Positions 1 through 15,663 of a stretch of DNA of 38,294 bases are shown one piece after another. Where the stretch lies: contig JAYMTF010000366.1 in NCBI GenBank assembly GCA_036897485.1, forward strand, positions 1 to 38,294, given 5' to 3'. The notes beneath the pieces were generated by a model. It had not been told where the DNA came from. It did no database searches and saw only the letters and a list, made by a program, of their open reading frames with translations. The DNA comes from Pelargonium nanum. Its lineage: Eukaryota; Streptophyta; Magnoliopsida; Geraniales; Geraniaceae. Within the stretch, counting starts at the first letter, position 1, and each line of letters starts with the position of its first letter. The position numbers and the translations under genes are program-made.

Positions 1-1337
1 TACAATATGTGTTATAAACCGGGCGCTCCGCGCCAGAAATTCATGGGAGGGTGGTGGTATGATACATGTCGGGTTATTATTCGTTTAAACTTAAATTTGA
101 AGCATAAAAATAAAAATAAGTATTTGCCACATAAGCTGCCACATCATTTTGTACAAAACTTGAGACAAATAGCATTTTTCTAACAAATATTGTGTGTTTG
201 AGTTTGAGTAATAATATGTGTACAAAGTATTAAAATAAAAAATATGTAGTATGTTTTAACAGATGAGATATAACACAATAACTATTTTATTGATTATTTT
301 ACTAAATTACAACGTGCCAAGTGTAATTTATAAATCGAACACTTCGTGCTGTCAAGTTATAAGAAGGTAGTGTCATCATGTATATATGACGAATTGTTGT
401 TTGCTAATTTTTCTTGAACGACAATAAATAAGAAACGTAATATGCTTTTGCAGAAAAATAAATAATAGAGATTGATAGAAATAGCATTTTCTTCTTAAAA
501 GTTATATGATTTATAGAAGGACATGTTTCGATTCAATTTAGTTCATTACGATTCGTCATTGAAAAATTAAACAAACAAAACTTATTCTTAAAAGTTGATT
601 GTCAAATTAAGTTCGACTCGATTTAATCAATTTTATCGACTCAAAACTCAATTAAATTGGAAAAAGTGTCGAGCACGAAAGACGTTGAATTTTATGAGAA
701 AAACGTTATAAACTTTTTTAACCATGTTTATGAATTGTTATATGGTTCAATGAATAGCCCTCCAAAAGCAAATAATAATAATAATGGCAATTCTATAATA
801 GTTGGTTCCTATCTTTTGCAATGCATGACATTGACCTTCTCATCTCACCCACAACCCTACATTTTTTTTTTCAAAATTGTTGACCTCTATCTCCATTATT
901 TGATGCATATATAGATAGATAATGTGGACATTTATAAAATTTTGATTATTTTCTATAAACAAAATTGTACTAAAATACTAATTAATCATCATACATAATC
1001 ATTCTTAAACAAAAAAATCATTAAACTTTCACAATTTAAGGAACCATATAAACTAAATTGGAATGAAAGTTTCATTTGAAAAAAAAAATGGAATGAAAGT
1101 TACTTGTTCTTCACATTTTTATCTAGAAGTTTGTTCATATTTTTCCCCTTCCTGACCATCATAAAAACTATTTTTTTCTCCATTTCCGTTATTGTTACTC
1201 GCTTAAGCGAGAGTTCATGAATTTTCTATCCTGCACGGGACACATATTTTCAAGTTGCAGATTCATTCGCGTGATGACCATTCCCACTTCTTCTTGTATC
1301 CCAAAATAAGGATCATGTCTCACTTACATTTTCATTT
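1..1337. other. AT-rich upstream DNA with no gene seen
   Basis: No open frame here resembles a known protein and codon use looks random. The only structure is a short GC-rich hairpin at 22-34 (stem GGCGC/GCGCC, loop TCC), the kind of stem seen near transposon ends, but no terminus could be defined. The remainder is AT-rich low-complexity DNA, probably old transposon remains. Confidence 0.6.
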
Positions 1338-1565
1338 AAAAACGATATCTTCAATCCAGTGGGTTGGCGTAGTTGGTTCAGCATTACGTCCCTTAAGCAA
1401 GTGGTTGGGAGTTCGAATCCCAGCTCTTGTGAATGGAAAAAACTCATTGGCCAGCCCCCTACCGCTTAGTGGGTGTCGTAAAACGGCTTAAAGGTGTCAA
1501 CCGCCATTGTACGGGCCCGCTCAGAAACCCCATGGTATAAACCGAAAAAAAAAAACGATATCTTC
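1338..1565 (+). mobile_element. tRNA-derived SINE with intact target-site duplication
   Basis: The body runs from about 1353 to 1550. Near its start is a box-A-like sequence (TGGCGTAGTTGG at 1365-1376) and 34 bases later a box-B-like GTTCGAATCC at 1411-1420, the internal RNA polymerase III promoter inherited from a tRNA. The tRNA-unrelated part ends in an A-rich tail at about 1544-1555. A 15-base direct repeat, AAAAACGATATCTTC, flanks it at 1338-1352 and 1551-1565; its first A's may overlap the tail. An identical duplication implies a young insertion. It cannot fold as a functional tRNA because the 3' half lacks an acceptor strand pairing with the start. The SINE family was not identified. 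Confidence 0.87.
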
Positions 1566-1639
1566 TTTTATGATTTGGGTAAAAGACAGGATTGAGTATA
1601 ACGTGCGCCGGTGTTGACACGCGCTCTATACGGCCTTAA

Positions 1640-1692
1640 TAGACACCACCACTTTTTTATTTTCTCAATATTTTCTCGTTGAAGAAGCGATC

Positions 1693-1728
<36 letters not shown>

Positions 1729-3729
1729 CCTTTGTCTGGTCTCGCCGGCGCTCTCCAAAAGCCCTAAATCCCCCATTTTTCAATTTCAATTCTTCAATTC
1801 CCTTCGTCTCACTCACCGATAAGCCCATGAACTAATCGAATCCAATCTAATTTTCAGGTAATTTTATTCTCTCTACACTATTTTTCACTTCAAATCGTAT
1901 CTGTAATTGCTCAAATCTGCGGAAATTTCCACTTGTTTTGTTCGCGAGTCGATTTACGATTCACTATCGTTTGGTTTCCGAGAAAATTGATGAATTGTGC
2001 TCAAATCTTCATTTCTTTTGCGTTTTTTTGGACCCGTGAGAGTAGCAGACTCCACCGTGTGGCTTTTCGGCTATTGGAGTTTTTGGATTTTGCTTTATTT
2101 TCATTTATTTTCCTCTGTTTGAGTTTTGTTTTCTCTGATGGATTCATTTGTAGTTTGTTCTGATTGATTGTAAAATTTGCTCAAAAAGTTTACATCTTTG
2201 TGCTCTGTGTTCTGTTTATGTTTCTCTGTTCTGAGCTCAGATAGTGGTAGTTTTTGTTTGTTCATATTAGAAGGCTTTTTTCTTTATTCACTGCTTGTAT
2301 CTGTAATTGCTTGAGTTTGTTTTTTCACGAATCTGCTCATTTTTGTCTCCGTCTGTCACAACTTGGTGAAGCGTATATGAATTTGGTTTTCAATATCTAA
2401 GGCTTTGCTTTATTCACTGCTTGAATCTGTGAGTTTGTTTTGTTTTGTCATAAATCTGCTCATTCCTGTATCAGTCTTGTCTCAAGTCGGTGAAGTATAC
2501 ATGAACCTTTATATAATGATATATATTTATGTATATTTAACCACTTAAAACAATGATGAATCTATTGATTTGGGTGATGAATTTGTCTAGTTTTGATCTT
2601 AGACTAGTTTATGGGATGCATAGAGCAAATAAAATGATGTTTTATGGCAGCATAGAATGTAACATTTGGGATTTTATTTATTTAAGTATCTACTTTCGCA
2701 TGATCTCAACTAGATTTCTTTAGATTCTCGCAAATCTGGTGCAATCTGGCTCCTGAGGATATGCACTTTATCAGTTCTAACTTTGATGCTTATGGCAGTC
2801 TTGGATTTTGATTTGCGAAGAAAAATTTCAGCTTTTTTTTTAGAGGTAAAGTGATTTGCTGCTAAGATAATGGTGAATACAGAGTCTTGAGTTCATCAGT
2901 TATATATCGTGGAACTCTAAACATCGCCTTTCCTTTTCTTGATTACCTCTATTTACTTTTAAGTTATTGTCTGTCAACCAACTGAAGTTATTCGATACTG
3001 TAAGTATTTATACTGCCATTTTTTTCTCTTTTCCTAGATAGCCTGTGCTTGATCAGTCCTTGCTGTTTCCTGGAGTAGCTACGAAGGTTTGTGTAGCTTT
3101 ATCTTATCTTAATCTTCTTGTTTTACATGTCAAAGTTTCGTAATTGAACAGGTACACACACAATTGTAGATGATTTGAGACTAGAGACCGATTCTCTCTG
3201 TTTCTGCATCTGTTTTACGTGTTCTACCATTTGTGGATCTCTTTTTGTTCTGTAATATTCACTTATTCAGGACAAATAGTAAATACTAATTGTTTCCTGT
3301 TAAGGATTTGTCATTTAAACATGAACAAAAAATAAAATGATAGATATTTCTCATTGTCGCGATGTCACTGTTACGGGTTACCCCATATTTAATTACTTTT
3401 TGATTTTGGTTAGTTACAGTTTCTTGGCTTAACTAACTTCACGATTTGGTGGAAACAGGATGCTTTGTGGTTATTTTGTGAAAGAATCTAGTGAGCTCAG
3501 ATTGTTTCCTACTTGCTGCAACTGATTGGGCTTTGATTTGGATTAGATTTCGTTTTCAGCATGGACCGGTGTGATACTTCAGGATTCGTAAGTGGGGGTG
3601 GGATGTTCTCTTACAGAGACATCTAACCTTAGTTTTGTAGATAATTGTACTAAACCCGGAAGTCAGGCAGACTGTCACTTACAATTGAGTTAGGTTTGGA
3701 TATCAGTATCACGTTTCAGGTGTTGCTTC
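1640..3729 (+). other. Probable spliced 5' leader of the HGGG-repeat gene
   Basis: The coding frame begins only at 3730, but a leader-like sequence lies near 1640-1857 and ends in a consensus donor (TTTTCAG|GTAATTTT). A small internal exon is plausible at 3038-3086 (CCTAG| ... ACGAAG|GTTTGT). A last leader exon may start after AAACAG at 3459 and run to the ATG, or after TTTCAG at 3720. The DNA between is T-rich with no open frame, as expected of plant introns. The exon choice is inferred from splice-site sequence only. Several ATGs lie in the unspliced interval, so removing these introns would matter for translation. Confidence 0.5.
1697..1726 (+). repeat. (TC)15 microsatellite in the probable leader of the HGGG-repeat gene
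   Basis: Fifteen perfect TC units lie about 130 bases before a good splice donor (1858). Such pyrimidine tracts are common in plant core promoters and 5' leaders, so this supports a transcription start near here. Its length probably varies between individuals. Confidence 0.85.
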
Positions 3730-5658
3730 ATGGACAACAGGTTCCAGAAATTGGGTTTTGCTGCTAATTTTTCTTCAAATGCTTTCAAGGTCAGGGAAAA
3801 TTTATTGGACGTTAATGGAGCTGGTGATTTTTACCACGCAGATACAGTTCTACGACTCGATTCTCCTGGTTTTTCAATCCCTTGCTTGTCCACTTCTAAG
3901 GGAATTAAACGAAAGTGGAGTCTGATTGATGGATCAATAGATCCGCAAGTTGGCTCTTCACTGTCTCTCGGGTTGAATCGATCATCAAGTTCCTCAGATA
4001 GCAAGGGGAGCTCAGCAACTGCTTGTACCATAATGTCTTCAGCCAGAGAAACCGATGAGGAGTCATCAATGGACCTTGAACTGGACTTCAGTCTCCATCT
4101 TGGCAGTGAGAAGATACCTAAATCAGGTAGCTCATTTAAGAAAAACCTGGAATTGCAGCCCAATGTTGACCTAGAGTTAAGTCTCTCTACCGGGCCATCT
4201 GAATCTGATATCACTAGTGTCCATTTGGGTTCCACTTCTCTTCAATTTGGTTTAGATAACCCACTTGCAGTTGGTGGACCCTTGCATGTGGACGACGGAT
4301 CAACAACAAGCTGTTGGAAAACGGGGATTTCTATACCCCAATTGCAGATTTCGCCTAGTGTGGAAACTAGCTTCTTTTTCAACCATGCTCCTAGAAACAT
4401 TGATCCAAGTCTCAACGTTCCAGACCTCTCATCAAGTGTAATAACAACACCAAAAAGCTCAGTCACCTGTACTTCCGGGATAACACAGCAGCAGCAGCAA
4501 CAGCCGCAACAACGCAGCTCAAGTTCGAAGATTTGTCAGATTGAGCGATGTGGAAAGGGAGCCAGAGGTGCTTCTGGCCGTTGTATCTCCCATGGTGGTG
4601 GTCGTAGGTGTCAGAAACTTGGATGCCACAAGGGAGCCGAGGGCAGGACTGTTTACTGTAAAGCTCATGGCGGTGGTCGGCGATGTGAATACCTAGGGTG
4701 CACTAAAAGTGCAGAGGGGCGCACTGATTTCTGTATTGCCCATGGTGGCGGCAGGAGATGCAGTCGTGACGGTTGTACTCGAGCTGCAAGAGGGAAATCA
4801 GGGTTGTGCATAAGGCACGGTGGTGGTAAGAGATGTCAGAAAGAGAACTGCACTAAGAGCGCAGAAGGCCTCTCGGGCCTTTGTATATCACATGGAGGTG
4901 GCCGTCGGTGCCAAGCTATGGGATGCAATAAAGGTGCACAAGGAAGCACAATGTTCTGCAAGGCACATGGTGGTGGAAAGCGTTGCACGGCTTTAGGTTG
5001 CAACAAGGGTGCTGAAGGAAGCACACCTTTTTGCAAGGGACATGGTGGAGGAAAAAGGTGTGCATTTGAAGGTGGTGGGGTTTGCTCAAAGAGTGTCCAT
5101 GGAGGGACAAACTTCTGTGTGGCACATGGTGGGGGCAAAAGATGTCGTGTTCCTGATTGTACGAAGAGTGCCAGGGGGCGGACTGACTATTGTGTCCGTC
5201 ATGGTGGTGGAAAAAGATGCAAGTTCGAAGGTTGTAGCAAGAGTGCACAAGGCAGCACAGATTTTTGCAAGGCCCATGGTGGAGGCAAAAGATGCTCATG
5301 GGGCCATCCCGGTTCAGAATATCACAACCAATCTTGCGACCCTTGTAACTCATTTGCAAGGGGCAAGACCGGCCTCTGTGCCCTCCACAGTGGTCTAGTG
5401 CAGGATAAGAGAGTTCACGGCGGCATCACCTTAGGTCCTGTCCTTAACAAACCCGAGAAAATGAAGGAAATAGCTCATGACGCGGACATGAATGCTGATA
5501 TCACGAACACAAGCAAAGCTGGCAAAACTTGTTCGGATTTGAAAGAATATGGACTCATGAATCCGCGCCACCCAGTTGTCCCAGAAGGTAGAGTTCATGG
5601 GGGGAGCCTGATGGCAATGCTGACAGGAAGCTCGGGTCTCGGCCCAACCCTTCCATGA
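3730..5658 (+). CDS. Cysteine/HGGG-repeat nuclear protein ('probable WRKY transcription factor 19'-like, no WRKY domain)
   Basis: A single uninterrupted frame of 642 codons. The start MDNRFQKLGFAANFSS and the end RVHGGSLMAML match the conserved termini of a plant family often auto-annotated as 'WRKY transcription factor 19-like', although no WRKYGQK heptapeptide is present. Residues 1-265 are Ser-rich and hold LxLxL patterns (SLSLGL, DLELDFSLHL, DLELSL) that resemble EAR repression motifs, followed by a Gln tract near 255. Residues about 267-555 are a tandem array of roughly 25-residue units, C-x4-C-x-K-(S/G)-A-x-G-x4-C-x2-HGGG-(K/R)-R. Ten units carry a full HGGG and an eleventh ends in ALHSG. 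The regular Cys and His suggest metal binding, but this is inferred. A nuclear regulatory role is plausible and unproven. The C-terminus stops soon after SLMAML, somewhat earlier than I recall for relatives. A poly(A) signal follows at 5985. Confidence 0.93.
   Translation: MDNRFQKLGFAANFSSNAFKVRENLLDVNGAGDFYHADTVLRLDSPGFSIPCLSTSKGIKRKWSLIDGSIDPQVGSSLSLGLNRSSSSSDSKGSSATACTIMSSARETDEESSMDLELDFSLHLGSEKIPKSGSSFKKNLELQPNVDLELSLSTGPSESDITSVHLGSTSLQFGLDNPLAVGGPLHVDDGSTTSCWKTGISIPQLQISPSVETSFFFNHAPRNIDPSLNVPDLSSSVITTPKSSVTCTSGITQQQQQQPQQRSSSSKICQIERCGKGARGASGRCISHGGGRRCQKLGCHKGAEGRTVYCKAHGGGRRCEYLGCTKSAEGRTDFCIAHGGGRRCSRDGCTRAARGKSGLCIRHGGGKRCQKENCTKSAEGLSGLCISHGGGRRCQAMGCNKGAQGSTMFCKAHGGGKRCTALGCNKGAEGSTPFCKGHGGGKRCAFEGGGVCSKSVHGGTNFCVAHGGGKRCRVPDCTKSARGRTDYCVRHGGGKRCKFEGCSKSAQGSTDFCKAHGGGKRCSWGHPGSEYHNQSCDPCNSFARGKTGLCALHSGLVQDKRVHGGITLGPVLNKPEKMKEIAHDADMNADITNTSKAGKTCSDLKEYGLMNPRHPVVPEGRVHGGSLMAMLTGSSGLGPTLP
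4531..5395 (+). repeat. Coding tandem array of about 75-bp units (HGGG repeats)
   Basis: About eleven units of 72-81 bases encode the Cys...HGGG module. Units differ at many synonymous sites while keeping C, G, H and GGG, so they look old and under protein-level selection rather than recently amplified. The array also creates long antisense open frames that are by-products of codon bias. Confidence 0.9.
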
Positions 5659-5984
5659 TGTAAGTTCACCGAGCCCTCTGCTTTCGATTTGGTCTTGGAG
5701 AAATTCGCCAACTTTGTGTGCTTGTTGTGTCTAATGTTTTAGTTTCATTACTGGTTTCATGATTAGAAGTTGTTTTAGTTGCGAGAACCTTCTTCTATGC
5801 TCCTCTGAAAAACAGGCAAAGGAACAAAAGTTGGGTTGTTGCTAGCATTTAGGGTTGGGTTCTATGGTTTTGTGTGTCATGTAAATATGTAATTGTTAGG
5901 AAAAGTTGTTTGAATACATGTTTTCACATGTATTGGTTGGTCCATAATGTCCATTGGTCAGTCTATTAAAGACATTCTGGTTGT

Positions 5985-5990
5985 AATAAA
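5985..5990 (+). terminator. AATAAA poly(A) signal of the HGGG-repeat gene
   Basis: A canonical AATAAA lies about 330 bases after the stop codon within a T/GT-rich tail, a suitable distance for a plant 3' end near 6005-6020. Confidence 0.6.
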
Positions 5991-6019
5991 GTTTTCATTA
6001 GTGTTATTTAGTCTTCTTT

Positions 6020-7545
6020 GTAGTGCTTTGTTCCTGAATTTGAATAAGAAAATGTTTTAAAATGACCTTTTGAGTATCGGTTTTGTTCCAAATTGGTCCC
6101 TAATTTGCATTTTGTTCCAATTCAGGCCTTTTAGTGTCTTTTTATTCCAATTTGACCCCTTAAATGTACAATTTTGATCCATTATGTCAAATGTCCCTCA
6201 AATGTGGTTGAGATTGAATTGATATCCCTCAAATGCTAAACATTATACAATCGCGCAGTCTTTAGGGGTGTGGATGTGTGGGTTACCCGCCCGTGGGATC
6301 AATTTTCCAAACCAACAACTTTCTCGAAACAAGTCCAACCCTATTAAAAAATTGGTCGAATCCATTTTATGCAATTTTGAAGTAGGTAGGACTTTGTGGT
6401 GTAGTTGTTGCCATTGATGCAAATGGGTCACTTCATCATCGTATCTCTAATTATATAATACTACTATGACTAACTTTATTTATATTTTTTGGGAATAAAA
6501 GTCAACTTTCTAGGCAAGAAATCATTTTTTTTTAGAAACATAAGATGAAAATGTTTTAGGTCAATTTCATATGTGTTATGATTTTTCTTCAACCAACAGT
6601 AACTTCGAGAAAGACATTTTTAATTTTCCATTCTCGTAAATTTCAAAATACAAGATTTAAAATTGTTGAATTACACTAAAAACTCGAAACATATCGTGTT
6701 GTTAATCACTTGTTTTCATTTTTATGAATTACGAGCATTTTGTCTTGTTGGGAGCAACCTAATTTTATAGAATATCATGCTCTAATTGGTTGGTAGTTGA
6801 TAAATGTTAGCGGATTCATAAAGATTCGGTGCGATTTTTTCAAATCGACCAATCGCATTATCAAGTGATGAAGAATCTTGTGTCCATCATAAATGTTTTA
6901 TTAAACCTATGAAATGCTCAAGTTTGAATATTTTCAATTGGTTGTGACAAACTACGCGATGTATTAATTACAATATCATTTTTCACAACTTATATTTAAG
7001 TTTAAGGAAGTGACGTGTTAAAAAAAAAGTTTAAAAAAGTGACAATATATAATATTATAACTCTTGTGACGGTACAATTTTTATAAAACATTCAAAACTA
7101 TGATTTGCCGAAATCATAAATTCAGATTCCATGTCAAGAAAAATTTAGCTAGGAATTAGAGAAATCTTATCTGAACACAACCTAACAAAATGTGCTACCG
7201 GCATATTTCAAGTTCTATGTGTAAAATGTGTGAGTTTATTTGACTTGACAAGAAATCCGATTGAAACTATATTTTATTTTATATTATCCGAACCCGCAAT
7301 AATGCAGACCAAGTTACAAATGTCGGCAAATTCTCATCCAAATTGTCAGTTTATAAAGACAACAACACCATTACCCACTCTTTTGACTTTTGTACCAATG
7401 GTACACAATACGACATCGTTCTCTTCAGACAAAGACTCCGAACGCAACTCCTTAGACACACACAGAGACCCAAACCTCATCTCTCTCAGACACAAACGCA
7501 CACAAAACGCATTTTACTTTTCTCTGACTTCCCGTTGACCTAAAA
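6020..7545. other. Spacer between the HGGG-repeat gene and the kinase gene
   Basis: No coding sequence is recognisable. At 6081-6165 there are three imperfect copies, spaced about 30 bases, of a TTTGTTCCAAATTGG-like unit. From about 6262 a stretch resembling decayed hAT-type MITE DNA begins (GGGTTACCCGCCCG). The final 150 bases before 7546 are C/A-rich and probably the kinase leader; the start codon context AAAAATGGG is favourable. Confidence 0.55.
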
Positions 7546-13290
<5,745 letters not shown>

Positions 13291-14462
13291 GCTTAAATCA
13301 GTAAGTTGGTTTAAATCAATGACATTTGAAGGAATTTGTCCTTTGCCTGACCTTAAATTTTGTGGAAAATGTACTTTCATCGTGCTCCTCTTTTTCCTTG
13401 AGCTCTTTTATATGTATCATTATCATTATTATTATATGTTCTCTTTGTATTTTACTTAAATGTGTTGATTATTATTATTTTTTTAATTTATCAAGTGTGA
13501 TAATCCTTGTTCATTGTCATATTTCAATGTTACAATTTATGGTTTTTGAGAGTATAGTATTGCAATATTTGCACTTATCAGATTATTTTATGCTATATGA
13601 ATATGCAAAAATGTGGATCAAATTTTGAGTGTCCAAGTTCGAGTCCAAATTGGTAACAAATGTGTCCCATTTTAAATAAATTACTTGCTACTAAACCAAA
13701 AACATTGAACAGATTATATGATACAAGAAGTGTTGATATTTTGTCTACATTGCATTCTTGTAGACAAGCCTCTTCGACGAAGATTTTCTTGAAACTTTCG
13801 TATACCTTTTTGTATATGTTATTTACGTGTATTTTTCTGCACCGATAAATGTGTAGATTGATATTTGTTTGAACGTTTAGTATTAATTGTTTACACGATA
13901 TTTTTTGCACAAATCAATGTTTATAAGTTTACCTATTGTTATTTATAACTAATGTATATGTGAAAATACATACATTAAGTGTATTACAAAAAGTTCACAC
14001 AATAGTTACGACAACAGGCAAATAATGTTTGTTGCCTAATTATCTTTATTCTTCTACGGCAACACTTATTCAGAAAATTTGTTTTTTTATAAAATGCCAC
14101 TAATTATATTGAAATGGAGATGTATACATATATATGTCTCAACCAAGTTTTTAATTTTCATTTTTATGAAATCATAATACCTTTATATATTATCATCAAT
14201 TCAACAAGAATATGGTCGATTGGGGGATGAGGGACAAGTTGCATTTCAGTGCCTGATATTTGACACAGAATCGACTACCTCATGCTTTAGTACATCTACA
14301 AATCGAAAAGACTTGTCTTCCCAAACAACAACCCAACAAGGTAATCAACTTGAATGTTAGCAATTGAGATTTAATTAAAACACTAAACAAATGGATCCGG
14401 CTAATGTGTTCCATAATCCATACCCAAAATAAACAATAAAGTGTTAATTTATGAAGTGACAT
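13291..14462. other. Spacer between the kinase and the ubiquitin-like gene (convergent 3' ends)
   Basis: The first 200-300 bases should be the kinase 3' untranslated region. The rest is AT-rich with TTATTATT tracts and no recognisable gene, RNA or transposon terminus. Open frames here are short and have no protein-like composition. Confidence 0.6.
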
Positions 14463-15098
14463 CTATTCGCTGACTTGATTAAGTCTCAAGTTCTCAACAG
14501 TTTGGTAATACGCATCAAAAAATACAATATCGGTAGTACTACTAGTAGTTAAATATATTTTCAATCCTGGACAAAGATAGTAATCATATAGTGTATGGTA
14601 ATCTTCCATTCTGCATCCAGACCGCGTCAGTACTATGTCTGTAACCTTCCATTGTCTTCTACTATCTTTTTTCGGCACCAAATATCTTATAATCTCCGCC
14701 TTGAGTCTCTCTACAAAGTCAAATTGCGACACTTCGAAAATCATTTTCTTAGTATTTCCGCTAATAAACCTTGCGGTTGTTTCATCGTTTGGTATTCTGA
14801 TTCGAACTCTTGTATTAATATAGTTCCTTGTCACCTCTTGCCCGAATTGGAGTAAGATGATGATGCTATTTTCGTTGTTCGAGTTCAGGTTGTAACTAGA
14901 AATGGTTTGAGAATCGCTCATGCTTACATTTTCTGCATATAGATGCATTTTGTGTGCTGGAATGCCTATTACGGACTCAATCTTGCGCTTTAAGGTCAAA
15001 ATAGTGGCTGAACTTGAAATGTTCACTACAGGCATTAGTTCTCTTCCATGCACAATGACTCTTATGTCATCGTTCACAACAGACCTGAAACAATTCAT
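14463..15098 (-). CDS. Intronless protein with two ubiquitin-like domains, function unknown
   Basis: One uninterrupted frame of 211 codons starting MNCFRSVVNDDIRV. Residues about 10-85 follow the ubiquitin-fold pattern: a first strand IRVIVHGREL, a second strand, then TILTLKRKIESVIGIPAHKMHLY (compare ubiquitin ...VKAKIQDKEGIPPDQQRLI), and a late IIILLQF strand. Residues about 95-185 look like a second, more diverged copy (VRIRIP ... FDFVERLKAEI ... CRMEDYHTLYDYYLCPGLKIYL; compare LEDGRTLSDYNI). Neither domain ends in Gly-Gly, so conjugation to targets is unlikely and a binding or adaptor role is a guess. A TATA-like box lies 55-62 bases upstream of the ATG, supporting a real promoter. I recognise no named orthologue. 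It might be a lineage-restricted relative of polyubiquitin, or a gene under weak constraint. Confidence 0.72.
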   Translation of the reverse strand: MNCFRSVVNDDIRVIVHGRELMPVVNISSSATILTLKRKIESVIGIPAHKMHLYAENVSMSDSQTISSYNLNSNNENSIIILLQFGQEVTRNYINTRVRIRIPNDETTARFISGNTKKMIFEVSQFDFVERLKAEIIRYLVPKKDSRRQWKVTDIVLTRSGCRMEDYHTLYDYYLCPGLKIYLTTSSTTDIVFFDAYYQTVENLRLNQVSE

Positions 15099-15152
15099 AA
15101 TTTTTGTGATATAGTATTGATTGATTGATTTGATTCGAAAGAACTGTATGAG

Positions 15153-15160
15153 TATTTATA
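15153..15160 (-). promoter_or_regulatory. TATA box of the ubiquitin-like gene
   Basis: TATAAATA reads on the minus strand 55-62 bases before the ATG at 15098. That would give a leader of roughly 25-30 bases, short but usual for compact intronless plant genes. Confidence 0.6.
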
Positions 15161-15164
15161 TCAT

Positions 15165-15646
15165 AAAATTAAGAGTCTAACTTACTTATAATTAAAGTTA
15201 ATGCATAAAAAAATGGAAAATTTGATTTTCACAAGATATGTAATTTTAAGGTAATTACTTCAAGAAGAAACGATAAAAAAAATAAAGAAATTAATTATAA
15301 CTAGGAAAATCATTATAAGGAATAAACTTTAATTTCTATAATTTTGACATTGCCCGTTTAATTTCCCAATTGAAATTTCTGGCCCAGAAAATATAGTAAT
15401 TACATTTTGGGTCACAAACATTTCTAATTCTCATTTCTGGCCCACTCTTTGATTTTAAGTCCAAAGCTTTAAGCTTATCTCTCTCTGTCGTGTCAACGGT
15501 CGTCCCCAAATCTCCGCCTCTAAGAAACTCGAAAATTTCCCAGAAATTAGGGTTCTTGATTCCTCCCCAATTCCAATTCCAATTCCAAATCAAAATCATG
15601 CGACGAAGAATCAGAACCCACACTACTTGCGTGTATCGATTCTCCG
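15165..15646. promoter_or_regulatory. Divergent intergenic region between the ubiquitin-like and CPBP genes
   Basis: About 550 bp separate two start codons pointing away from each other. The left part is very AT-rich; the right part, from about 15480, becomes C/T-rich and is probably the CPBP gene leader. An upstream ATG at 15598 opens a short frame overlapping the main start. No TATA box was clear for the CPBP side. Confidence 0.5.
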
Positions 15647-15663
15647 ATGCCACTTCTAATTAA
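15598..15663 (+). CDS. Overlapping upstream ORF (21 aa) of the CPBP gene
   Basis: ATG at 15598 opens a 21-codon frame (MRRRIRTHTTC...) that ends at 15663, 17 bases past the main ATG at 15647 and in a different frame. If the transcript begins upstream, ribosomes that initiate here could not reinitiate at the main ATG without moving back. No evidence says the peptide itself has a function. Confidence 0.35.
   Translation: MRRRIRTHTTCVYRFSDATSN

Noticed and set aside
1361-1435. tRNA gene
   Set aside because: Boxes A and B are present but the 5' and 3' ends do not pair as an acceptor stem, and an A tail and target duplication show a SINE.
1568-1828. Minus-strand frame with Arg/Glu repeats
   Set aside because: It is the antisense of the (TC)n leader repeat; RERERE composition is a microsatellite artefact.
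4836-5398. Long frames in other phases across the HGGG array
   Set aside because: They arise from the periodic codons of the sense array and lack any independent signal.
15336-15653. Minus-strand frame between the divergent genes
   Set aside because: It covers the CPBP leader, has low-complexity content (WNWNWNW), and has no promoter or homology.
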